Assembly (NCBI GenBank): GCA_024400835.1
Contig: JAKSMC010000002.1
Coordinates: 55,545 to 119,544 of the forward strand
Reading direction: 5' to 3'
DNA length: 64,000 nt
Source of the DNA: Bacteroidales bacterium
Lineage (GTDB): Bacteria; Bacteroidota; Bacteroidia; Bacteroidales; WCHB1-69
Both the position numbers and the translations under genes were made by a program. The notes beneath the pieces were generated by a model that was not told the origin of the DNA, did not search any database, and saw nothing but the letters and a program-made list of their open reading frames with translations. Shown piece after piece: positions 34,678 to 42,303 of this stretch (the stretch's first letter is position 1; every line of letters starts with the position of its first letter).

Positions 34678-35127
34678 ATGCCCACCCACACTCAAACATA
34701 TTGCCCCAATCCAATTGTGCATTATGAATTGTGCATTGTGCTTTCCGCGAATTTCGCCTTTTCGGCCAAAGAGTGCGACACGGAAACCGAGCTAAGCTAT
34801 TTTGGCGCAAGGTATTACTCCTCGGATTTGAGCATCTGGCTTAGTGTGGACCCGATGGTTGACAAATATCCGAGTACTTCGCCTTACGCATATTGCAGGA
34901 ATAACCCCGTAATAATGATTGATGTCAATGGCTTGTTTGACAGCGAAACAAGAGCCACAAGAGTACGGGATAGGGCCGCCAAAAAATATGGCGAAGATAG
35001 GGTGAGCGATGTGTATAATAATACCTCCGGTGGAGGCAAAGCCAATTATTCGTTTAGTATTTATGGCAAAGGGAAGACCAAATATTCTCGAGGAGGCGGA
35101 ACAGATGAACATGGAGGCCAATTATAA
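34678..35127 (+). CDS. Orphan RHS toxin tip 6 (divergent core)
   Basis: A 149-residue frame starting at ATG. The core is more diverged than the others: AKECDTETELSYFGARYYSS ... DPMVDKYPSTSPYAYCRNNPV then MIDVNGLFDSE instead of VDPNGEE. The tip is only about 60 residues (TRATRVRDRAAKKYGEDRVS ... GGGTDEHGGQL), rich in Gly, Lys and Arg. The frame stays open for 43 codons after the TAA, so a longer ancestor is possible. The leader holds 7-bp repeats. Confidence 0.62.
   Translation: MPTHTQTYCPNPIVHYELCIVLSANFAFSAKECDTETELSYFGARYYSSDLSIWLSVDPMVDKYPSTSPYAYCRNNPVIMIDVNGLFDSETRATRVRDRAAKKYGEDRVSDVYNNTSGGGKANYSFSIYGKGKTKYSRGGGTDEHGGQL
34714..34741 (+). repeat. 7-bp tandem repeat in the leader of RHS tip 6
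   Basis: Four units: ATTGTGC, ATTATGA, ATTGTGC, ATTGTGC, directly before the RHS core. This is the fourth of six cassettes with heptamers at this site. Confidence 0.82.
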
Positions 35128-35195
35128 CTTGTGATAAGTCTGACAAAGTCGTTTCTAACAGGAAAGATTATAGAGACTATTAAGAATCTTTCACA

Positions 35196-35606
35196 ATGGC
35201 AGGATACTACAGAGGGCAGATGGCAAAAAGCAGAGGCTTGGACAAATTTGGATATAGCATAAAACTTGCCGGCGAGAATTTGTTTCACGCTGACGAACAA
35301 GATATTGTTGACAATCTAACTCCGTACCTTGAGGGTGTTGCGGAGGTTCTTCCTATTGTTTCAGAATACAACGATGGATGTTCTATTTTCACTGGCGAAG
35401 ATATGTACGGAAATGATGCAAATTGCTTGGATAAAGCCTTAATAGGAGTCGATGTGGCATGGGAAGGATACGAACATCATACTGAATACATTTTGAAGAG
35501 GGCCTTGAGTAAAAGCGAACGAATTATTACCACAAGTTTGAAACATAGTATTAAACTTAGAACTTTCATAAATACAGTGCATGCACAAAAAGGTAAAGTC
35601 CACTAA
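35196..35606 (+). CDS. Cassette protein with a pre-toxin-like segment
   Basis: A 136-residue, mostly helical protein without a signal peptide. The stretch VLPIVSEYNDGCSIFTGEDM followed by YGNDANCLDKALIGVD resembles the pre-toxin TG segment found before toxin domains in polymorphic toxins, but this is a weak, by-eye match. It may be the displaced 3' part of an RHS toxin separated from its core, or an accessory of tip 6. It lies 68 bases after tip 6 and 5 bases before the next small gene. Confidence 0.5.
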   Translation: MAGYYRGQMAKSRGLDKFGYSIKLAGENLFHADEQDIVDNLTPYLEGVAEVLPIVSEYNDGCSIFTGEDMYGNDANCLDKALIGVDVAWEGYEHHTEYILKRALSKSERIITTSLKHSIKLRTFINTVHAQKGKVH

Positions 35607-35611
35607 TAAAT

Positions 35612-35851
35612 ATGAGTAATAATAAGAAAAAACAAGTCTGGATTTTTATGGCTGTGCTATGTTGCTCCATAGTCTTCTGCGTATTCGGCATGCTACATAC
35701 TGGTTATGGATCTTGGTCTTGGCAAGATGTATGGGAAGAAAAATGGCTGATTATCACAGGCTCTTTGGTGGGAGCGTCATTCGTGACTTATACTGCAATC
35801 GATGATGAAAATAGTGATTCCGAAAATTCCGACGACAACCAAAACCAATAA
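35612..35851 (+). CDS. Small membrane protein, candidate immunity partner
   Basis: A 79-residue protein with two hydrophobic helices (VWIFMAVLCCSIVFCVFGML and WLIITGSLVGASFVTYTAI) and an acidic tail (DDENSDSENSDDNQNQ). It begins 5 bases after the pre-toxin-like gene and closes the plus arm. Family unknown. Confidence 0.5.
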   Translation: MSNNKKKQVWIFMAVLCCSIVFCVFGMLHTGYGSWSWQDVWEEKWLIITGSLVGASFVTYTAIDDENSDSENSDDNQNQ

Positions 35852-35854
35852 TCT

Positions 35855-35874
35855 CCTATCTTCGCACTCGCTTC
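35855..35874 (+). repeat. Relic of a cassette leader
   Basis: CCTATCTTCGCACTCGCTTC repeats, with one or two changes, the leader before tips 3 and 4, but no RHS core follows; the next gene is dxs on the other strand. It suggests that a seventh cassette was lost here or that this sequence marks the cassette boundary. Confidence 0.5.
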
Positions 35875-35916
35875 CCGAATGCGGATATTATTGGATTTTC
35901 ATATAGCCGCAACTCA

Positions 35917-37806
35917 TCAATTTTCACTAATCACTGATTTCAACGCCTCCACATCGAACCCGACCTCTCGATAGAGGCTGGGGATGTCGCCTTGGGCGAT
36001 GAAACGGTCGGGAATGGCCACGTGGCGCAGTTCGTTGGTAAATTTGCGTTTCTCTAAAAATTCTGCCACGGCGGAGAAAAGACCGCCCTTTTCAGTGCCG
36101 TCTTCCACAGTTACCCAGACAGGATATTTCTCAGCCAGATCGGCCAACAGGTTCTCGTCCAAAGGTTTCAGGAATCGCAGGTCGACATGGCCGCATCGCA
36201 ATCCTTCTTTTTCCAGCTCGTCGAGAGCGGTGGATACATTATTGCCCAACGGCCCGAGCGAGAGCACCACCACGCGCTCGCCTTCACGCAGCACGCGTCC
36301 CCTGCCGATGGCGAGTTCCTCAGGCTCGTTGTGCCAGTCGGCCAGCACACCGCGCCCGCGGGGATAGCGAATGACGAACGGCAGTCCGCCACGCTGGGCA
36401 TTGCGATATGCCGTAAGCATCATGTTACGCAACTCATGCTCGTTCAATGGCGATGCAATCACCAAATCGGGGATGGCCCGCAGGAAGGCCAAGTCAAACA
36501 CGCCCTGATGCGTGGCACCGTCTTCGCCCACCAATCCGGCACGGTCGATACAGAAGATGACCGGCAGTTTCTGCAAGGCCACATCGTGAATCACCTGGTC
36601 ATAGCCGCGTTGCAGGAACGAGGAGTATATGTTGCAGAAAGGAATATACTTTTCGGCCGCCAGACCGGCAGCAAAAGTAACAGCGTGCTGTTCAGCAATG
36701 CCGACATCAAACACGCGATTGGGGAACTCCTTGTCCATGATGGTAAGCGAACATCCGGTAGCCATAGCCGGAGTGATGCCCACCACCTTCTCATCTTCGC
36801 AAGCAAATTCGAGAATGGTCTGCCCGAAGACATCTTGGTATTTTGGCGGGAGTCCTTCGGTTTCGGCTTTTATACGCTCACCTGTGTCTGGGTCGAACTT
36901 GCCGGGAGCGTGATAGGTGGTCTGGTTCTGCTCCGCCATCTCAAGGCCTTTGCCCTTGATGGTGAGCACGTGTAGCAACTTCAGGCCCGGCAGGTTTTTC
37001 AACGCACGCAGCGTCTTTACCAAATAGACCACGTCGTGGCCGTCGGCAGGCCCGAAATATCGATAGCCAAGGCTCTGAAACCAGTTGCTGCCACCTAACA
37101 GATAGCCCTTCATTCCGTTGCCCAACTTGCTGAAAAAATCTGTGATTTTGTTGGACTGCTTGGTTTTGAAGGTGAAGACATTCCAGAGTCTGTTTTTAAA
37201 GCGGTTGTATTGCGGAGAAGCGGTGATAGAGAGCAGGTATTTGCTCATAGCACCCGTGCTTCTGTCGATGGAAATCTTGTTGTCGTTGAGGATGACCAGC
37301 ATATTGACATCGCGATAGGCAGCCTGGTTCATGGCTTCGAAAGCCATGCCGCCGGTCATCGCGCCGTCACCGATGACGGCAATGTGGTTGCGTTTCATAT
37401 CACCGCTCATTTTGGCGGCCATAGCCATGCCTAAAGCGGCGGAAACGGAAGTGGACGAGTGTCCGGTGCCGAAAGCGTCGTATTCGCTCTCCTCGCGCCT
37501 CGGAAAGCCGCTGATGCCGTTATAGCATCTGTTGGTGGAGAACTCCTCTTTGCGCCCGGTAATGATTTTGTGCCCGTAAGCCTGATGCCCGACATCCCAC
37601 ACCAACCTGTCGTTCGGAGTGTCAAACACGTAGTGGATGGCCACAGTCAGTTCCACAACACCAAGGCTGGAACCGAGATGTCCGGGATGCTGGGCTGTCT
37701 GCTCGATAATGAACTGACGCAACTCCTCGCACAACTTCGGGAGCTCGTCAACGGACAACTTTCGTAAATCCTCGGGTGTATGTATTTTGTCAAGATAGTT
37801 TTCCAT
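35917..37806 (-). CDS. dxs: 1-deoxy-D-xylulose-5-phosphate synthase
   Basis: A 629-residue thiamine-diphosphate enzyme making DXP from pyruvate and glyceraldehyde 3-phosphate, feeding isoprenoids and pyridoxal (compare pdxA at 12.8 kb). Motifs: GHLGSSLGVVELTVAIHYVF, VGHQAYGHKIITGR, the TPP loop GDGAMTGGMAFEAMN, and in the second half DVGIAEQHAVTFAAGLA and CIDRAGLVGEDGATHQG. Normal length. Its start overlaps the glycosyltransferase stop by one base; it is the last gene of the greA operon and borders the RHS island. Confidence 0.96.
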   Translation of the reverse strand: MENYLDKIHTPEDLRKLSVDELPKLCEELRQFIIEQTAQHPGHLGSSLGVVELTVAIHYVFDTPNDRLVWDVGHQAYGHKIITGRKEEFSTNRCYNGISGFPRREESEYDAFGTGHSSTSVSAALGMAMAAKMSGDMKRNHIAVIGDGAMTGGMAFEAMNQAAYRDVNMLVILNDNKISIDRSTGAMSKYLLSITASPQYNRFKNRLWNVFTFKTKQSNKITDFFSKLGNGMKGYLLGGSNWFQSLGYRYFGPADGHDVVYLVKTLRALKNLPGLKLLHVLTIKGKGLEMAEQNQTTYHAPGKFDPDTGERIKAETEGLPPKYQDVFGQTILEFACEDEKVVGITPAMATGCSLTIMDKEFPNRVFDVGIAEQHAVTFAAGLAAEKYIPFCNIYSSFLQRGYDQVIHDVALQKLPVIFCIDRAGLVGEDGATHQGVFDLAFLRAIPDLVIASPLNEHELRNMMLTAYRNAQRGGLPFVIRYPRGRGVLADWHNEPEELAIGRGRVLREGERVVVLSLGPLGNNVSTALDELEKEGLRCGHVDLRFLKPLDENLLADLAEKYPVWVTVEDGTEKGGLFSAVAEFLEKRKFTNELRHVAIPDRFIAQGDIPSLYREVGFDVEALKSVISEN

Positions 37807-39011
37807 TATTTGTCGATGACCTTTTTATAGAAAGTCAGAATTTGTTCAGTGATAATATCGTTGTTATGGTACACAGAGATGAAGTCGCGTGCGTTTTCGC
37901 CGATGATGGAGCAAATATCAGGGGTAGTGATGCACTTGTCAACAATATTCAGGAATTCCTCGGGTGTGTCGGCGATGAAGAGATGCTTGCCGTTTTCGAC
38001 GGCCAAGCCTTCGGCGCCCACGCTGGTGGTGATGACGACCTTGCCCAAGGCCATGGCTTCCACGATTTTGATGCGGATGCCGCTGCCGGAAAGGAGAGGC
38101 ACCACCATAAGGTCGTGAGCCAGCATGAACTCGTTGGCTGAAGGCACGGAACCGGCCACTACCACGTTGGCGTCGTGGCGTTGGTATATTTTGTCCGGAA
38201 TGCCGTGACCGGCCACCGTAAAGGTCAGTGTCGGATGTTTCTCGTGAATCGCGGGCCACACCTCGTCAAGGAACCACTCTATGCCTTCCACGTTGGGCGA
38301 CCAGTTCATGCTGCCCAAATGGAAGAGTGTAGGTTCTTCAGAAGGTATGTAGTCGTCTTCCGGCTCGTAATTTTCCAAATCCAAGCCGAAGGGGATGACC
38401 GTTCCGGGGACTGAGGCCGTTTTGCTGAAATAGCTGAAATCTGGTTCGGAAATCGTCATATAGCCGTCCACATCGTTCAAGATGCGTTCTTCGACGTTGC
38501 GCAGCTGGCGGCTGTTCACTCCGTATATCAGTTTGTGGGCGGGCTTCCGCTCGTTGTCGGCCAGGCGCTCCCAAATCTGGTGCTCGATGTTGTGCATGCG
38601 AATCACGATCTTGGCATTGGAATACTTGCGGATGGTCGGAATATAGGGCATCACATAGATGGATTCCAAATGCACGATGTCGAAGGAGTCGTGTTTGAGC
38701 ACCTGCGTCAGTTTGGAGACCATGGATTTGGAATAGAATCTGCTGATTTGGTAGGCGTGTCTTTGGAAAAAGGCCTTCAGAGCATCCTTGACACGGGGAG
38801 TAGTATCGATGAATACAGATTCGAAACGGGTTTGTTGAAGGTAGTTGATAGGAAACGCCTCCACCTTCACCGGGTGTTTCAGGGTTTCCACCGCCAACAC
38901 TTTGACATCGTGCCCGCTTTTGAGCAGGCCGTCTGTAATATTGTGCATAGCGATACAGCCACCGTCGACAAGGGGCAGAGGGGGTTTATGACAAAGTTGA
39001 AGAATCTTCAT
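37806..39011 (-). CDS. Glycosyltransferase family 1 (GT-B fold)
   Basis: A 401-residue glycosyltransferase. The N terminus (MKILQLCHKPPLPLVDGGCI) fits the donor/acceptor loop of GT4 enzymes. The C-terminal half has NVVVAGSVPSANEFMLAHDLMVVPLLSGSGIRIKIVEAMALGKVVI (here split across the motif) with the nucleotide-sugar-binding Glu in KIVEAMALGK. The start at 39011 overlaps lptF/G by 26 bases, which supports coupling. Envelope glycan or lipid glycosylation is likely given its neighbour, but the sugar is unknown. Confidence 0.85.
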   Translation of the reverse strand: MKILQLCHKPPLPLVDGGCIAMHNITDGLLKSGHDVKVLAVETLKHPVKVEAFPINYLQQTRFESVFIDTTPRVKDALKAFFQRHAYQISRFYSKSMVSKLTQVLKHDSFDIVHLESIYVMPYIPTIRKYSNAKIVIRMHNIEHQIWERLADNERKPAHKLIYGVNSRQLRNVEERILNDVDGYMTISEPDFSYFSKTASVPGTVIPFGLDLENYEPEDDYIPSEEPTLFHLGSMNWSPNVEGIEWFLDEVWPAIHEKHPTLTFTVAGHGIPDKIYQRHDANVVVAGSVPSANEFMLAHDLMVVPLLSGSGIRIKIVEAMALGKVVITTSVGAEGLAVENGKHLFIADTPEEFLNIVDKCITTPDICSIIGENARDFISVYHNNDIITEQILTFYKKVIDK

Positions 39012-40455
39012 GACGTTTTCGGGCAAATAATTTGAACTTTTTTACTTTTTCAACAAAGCGGGTATAGGTTTCAGGCGACAAGACTGCGGAGTCGGTAGTC
39101 GCATAATAGGTCAGAATCACGCATATCGGCAATAGGATGAAGGAAGAGAGGCCCATGCCGAACCAGACAGGCCAGATGCTGCTTTTGGCAATTTTCTCGC
39201 CTGTAATAGAGAGTGCAAAATATAGGGTGAAGAAAACCACGGTGATCACCAACGGGATGCCGATGCCGCCCTTCCGGATGATGGAACCCAACGGGGCACC
39301 GATAAAGAAGAAAAGCACGCATGCCAACGACATCGTGAACTTTCTGAAAAATTCTATTTGGAAGCTCCACAGGTAATGCGTCCTGAAATCAATGTCCTGA
39401 TAGGAAAAACGAACCGAATAGATAAAGGACTTTGAAGCATTGTCTGCATAAGAGAGAATTTTCGAAATCTTATCTTCGGGCAGGTCATTCAAATCGCAAC
39501 GTTGAACCGTAGAGAGCGTATCGAAACGAACCGAATCATTACGGACATAGGTATTGAAATAGAAAAGATTGCCGAAGAAGACATCCAAAGCACCATGAGC
39601 CAAATCTTCAATCTCAATTTTGAGTGTGTCGATTTTATGGTTGAGCTGGTCAATGGACATAGCCGTGGAGTTGGCTTCATACAAACTGGCATCGACGTTG
39701 CCCATAGAGAAAGAGGACATGTCGAAGCGTTTGTATTGTTTGTCAAATGTGGCGCGTGTGAGGGGACAGCGGCCGCCACCGCCGCTGGATTTGTTGAAAG
39801 GGGTTTCGTCCCAAAAAGAGCCGTTATTGAGCGTGAAAACCAGATAATGTTTGTCAGGAGTAACACGCATGGTGCCAGATTCGGCATAGGTCACCGACGT
39901 GTTGCCCATGTGACGGGAATGATCGTAAATGAGGACATCCTTTATAGTTTCGCCATCCGGCATCTTTTTGCCAATGCGAATGGAGTAATTGTCGAAGCCA
40001 TTATAGAAAACGCCCTCTTCGATGTTGAGGGCAGGTTTCTGCTCCTGGATGTCAAAGAGCAGCATTCTTAACTTAACAGTAGCCTTCGGAATAACGCTGT
40101 TAGAGAACTGGAAGGCCACGCCTGCGATAAGCAGGGAGAGAAAAGCCAGCGGCATCATCATTTGTCGAACGGAGACGCCAGCCGACTTGAGTGCTACAAT
40201 CTCATAGCGTTCACCCATGTTGCCGAAAGTCATCAAAGAAGCCAACAGCACAGCAAGGGGGAACGCCATGGATGTAAGCGTAATGGAAGCGTAGAACAGC
40301 AATTTCAACAGGACACTGATTTCCAATCCCTTCCCTACCAACTCGTCAACCCATTTCCAAAGGAACTGCATCAACAGCACAAAAAGGGCAACAAAGAAGG
40401 TCAGGACAAAGGGTCCGAGGAAGTTCTTACAAAGGTACCTGTTGATGATTTTCAC
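38986..40455 (-). CDS. LptF/LptG-family lipopolysaccharide export permease
   Basis: A 489-residue YjgP/YjgQ-family protein: N-terminal membrane helices (FLGPFVLTFFVALFVLLMQF), the family pattern ALKSAGVSVRQMMMPL near residue 95, a large periplasmic jellyroll region (about 130-370) and C-terminal helices (ACVLFFFIGAPLGSIIRKGG). LptF/G with LptB move LPS from inner to outer membrane. It lies 14 bases after the transketolase gene. Confidence 0.88.
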   Translation of the reverse strand: MKIINRYLCKNFLGPFVLTFFVALFVLLMQFLWKWVDELVGKGLEISVLLKLLFYASITLTSMAFPLAVLLASLMTFGNMGERYEIVALKSAGVSVRQMMMPLAFLSLLIAGVAFQFSNSVIPKATVKLRMLLFDIQEQKPALNIEEGVFYNGFDNYSIRIGKKMPDGETIKDVLIYDHSRHMGNTSVTYAESGTMRVTPDKHYLVFTLNNGSFWDETPFNKSSGGGGRCPLTRATFDKQYKRFDMSSFSMGNVDASLYEANSTAMSIDQLNHKIDTLKIEIEDLAHGALDVFFGNLFYFNTYVRNDSVRFDTLSTVQRCDLNDLPEDKISKILSYADNASKSFIYSVRFSYQDIDFRTHYLWSFQIEFFRKFTMSLACVLFFFIGAPLGSIIRKGGIGIPLVITVVFFTLYFALSITGEKIAKSSIWPVWFGMGLSSFILLPICVILTYYATTDSAVLSPETYTRFVEKVKKFKLFARKRHEDSSTLS

Positions 40456-40469
40456 TGAAGGCGCTTCTA

Positions 40470-41312
40470 TTAGTAATCACCAAGAGTGACAGGCAGTTGG
40501 GCCAAAGCAGCTGCAGCCTGTTCGTCATTAGGAGCAGAGCCGTGCCACTTATGGGTACCCATCATGAAATCGACACCCTGGCCCATTTCGGTCTTCATAA
40601 TGATGGCGACAGGTTTGCCGTTGCGAGCAAGAGTTTTAGCCAAAGCAAGCGTCTGAACGCACTTCTTCATGTCGTTGCCGTCCATTTCGAGTACCATCCA
40701 GTCGAAAGCTTCGAACTTGCTGCGGAGTTTGCCGAGGCTGAGCACGGAATCCGTAGGTCCGTCAATCTGCTTGCCGTTGTTGTCAACCGTAACAATAAGG
40801 TTGTCAACATGCTTAGCGCTGGCGAACATGAGGGCTTCCCAAATCTGGCCTTCTTCCAACTCACCGTCACCGGTAAGTGCGAAAACGAGATGGTCGTCAT
40901 TGTTGGCTTTCTTAGCGAGAGCGGCACCAATAGCAACGGAAACGCCCTGGCCGAGAGAACCGGAAGCAACGCGCACGCCTGGAAGGCCTTCTACCGGAGT
41001 AGGATGGCCCTGCAGACGGGTCGGCATTTTACGGAAAGTAGCTAATTCTTCTACCGGGAAATAGCCTCTGCGAGCCATAACACTGTAGAGCACCGGAGAA
41101 ATATGGCCGTTGGACAAGAAAAACATGTCTTCGCCAGTACCTTCCTTTGTGAAGTTAGCCGGATCAATATCCATAGTTTGAAAATATAGTGCTGTCAAAA
41201 AGTCTGCACAACCGAGGGAACCGCCTGGATGTCCGGACTTAGCACCATGGACCATGCGAATGATATCACGTCTCACCTGAGTCGCAATATTCTTTAATTC
41301 ATTGATTTCCAT
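40470..41312 (-). CDS. Transketolase, N-terminal subunit
   Basis: A 280-residue protein covering only the TPP-binding half of transketolase: SGHPGGSLGCADFLTALYF, FFLSNGHISPVLYSVMARRG, and the TPP motif GDGELEEGQIWEALMFA. Split transketolases work as two subunits. The C-terminal (Pyr) subunit is normally the next gene but here the next gene is lptF/G, so the partner must be elsewhere. The neighbouring dxs is related but complete and is not that partner. Confidence 0.9.
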   Translation of the reverse strand: MEINELKNIATQVRRDIIRMVHGAKSGHPGGSLGCADFLTALYFQTMDIDPANFTKEGTGEDMFFLSNGHISPVLYSVMARRGYFPVEELATFRKMPTRLQGHPTPVEGLPGVRVASGSLGQGVSVAIGAALAKKANNDDHLVFALTGDGELEEGQIWEALMFASAKHVDNLIVTVDNNGKQIDGPTDSVLSLGKLRSKFEAFDWMVLEMDGNDMKKCVQTLALAKTLARNGKPVAIIMKTEMGQGVDFMMGTHKWHGSAPNDEQAAAALAQLPVTLGDY

Positions 41313-41329
41313 ATCAGAGATTTAAAAAT

Positions 41330-41731
41330 TTACAATTCTACAGCAGCAGAGATCTTAGCTGCGATTTCTTTGAATTCATCTTGAGAAAGTTGCAAGCGCT
41401 CAGCTTTGAAGTTGAGATCGCCCACGCCATTAATAGGAACCAGATGAATGTGATTGTGCGGAACGTCAATACCAATGACAGCAACACCGACACGATTGCA
41501 AGGGAAAGCCTTTTTAATGCCGGCAGCCACTTTCTTGGCAAAGATCATCATATTGCCGAGCAATTCATCGGGAAGGTCGAAGATATAGTCGTTTTGCAAT
41601 TTAGTTATGACCAAAGTATGACCTTTGGCGATAGGGGAAATATCCAAAAAGGCGAAGAAGTTCTCATCTTCGGCAATTTTATAGCAAGGAATTTCACCTT
41701 TCACGATTTTAGTAAACAGAGTATCTTCCAT
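41330..41731 (-). CDS. HIT-family nucleotide hydrolase
   Basis: A 133-residue histidine-triad protein with TLFTKIVKGEIPCYKIAEDE at the N terminus and the triad VPHNHIHLVPI near residue 92. HIT proteins of the HinT type hydrolyse adenosine phosphoramidates and related nucleotides. It lies between greA and transketolase with 17-base gaps on both sides. Confidence 0.93.
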   Translation of the reverse strand: MEDTLFTKIVKGEIPCYKIAEDENFFAFLDISPIAKGHTLVITKLQNDYIFDLPDELLGNMMIFAKKVAAGIKKAFPCNRVGVAVIGIDVPHNHIHLVPINGVGDLNFKAERLQLSQDEFKEIAAKISAAVEL

Positions 41732-41748
41732 GATAACAAATTTTAAAA

Positions 41749-42222
41749 TTATCTAGAGACCTCAAGAATTTCGAATTCCATAGCGCCAACAGGAGCCTGA
41801 ACGGTGACAAGGTCACCTTTGGAATTGCCAATCAGAGCTTTTGCGATGGGGCTGGAAACGGAAATCTTACCGGCCTTGAAGTCGGATTCTGATTCTGGAA
41901 CAATAGTGTAGGTCATCACTGCATTGTTCTTTGTGTTTTTGATTTTCACGATTGAATAAATCAAGACCTTGGTGACGTCGATTTTGGATTCGTCAAGAAC
42001 ACGTGCCTTTGAGATAAGATTACGCAAGTTGGCAATCTTCATTTCAAGAAGGCCCTGAGCTTCCTTAGCAGCATCGTATTCAGCATTTTCGGACAAATCA
42101 CCTTTGTCACGTGCCTCTGCAATAGCTTGGGAAATCTTAGGTCTTTCAACGGATTCCAAATGGCTGAGTTCTTGCTTCAACGCGTCTAAGCCTTCCTGAG
42201 TGTAATATTTAACATCTTCCAT
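41749..42222 (-). CDS. greA: Transcription elongation factor GreA
   Basis: A 157-residue elongation factor that triggers RNA cleavage in backtracked RNA polymerase. It has the N-terminal coiled coil (LDALKQELSHLESVERPKIS followed by QAIAEARDKGDLSENAEYDAAKE, split) and the C-terminal FKBP-like domain (GKISVSSPIAKALIGNSKGD). The acidic tip residues in GDLSENAEYD are present. First gene of the minus operon ending with dxs. Confidence 0.96.
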   Translation of the reverse strand: MEDVKYYTQEGLDALKQELSHLESVERPKISQAIAEARDKGDLSENAEYDAAKEAQGLLEMKIANLRNLISKARVLDESKIDVTKVLIYSIVKIKNTKNNAVMTYTIVPESESDFKAGKISVSSPIAKALIGNSKGDLVTVQAPVGAMEFEILEVSR

Positions 42223-42245
42223 TTTAGTTGTTTTATTATAATATA

Positions 42246-42279
42246 AAATAGAAGAGACTCCGTAAAGTCTCTTCTATTT
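42246..42279 (-). terminator. Terminator of the TonB/PorV operon
   Basis: A perfect 14-bp inverted repeat (AAATAGAAGAGACT / AGTCTCTTCTATTT) with a 6-base loop lies 25 bases after the PorV-like stop and just before greA. The T-rich end of the stem acts as the U tract. Confidence 0.8.
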
Positions 42280-42303
42280 GAGTTTTATTTAGTAATTATA
42301 CGA

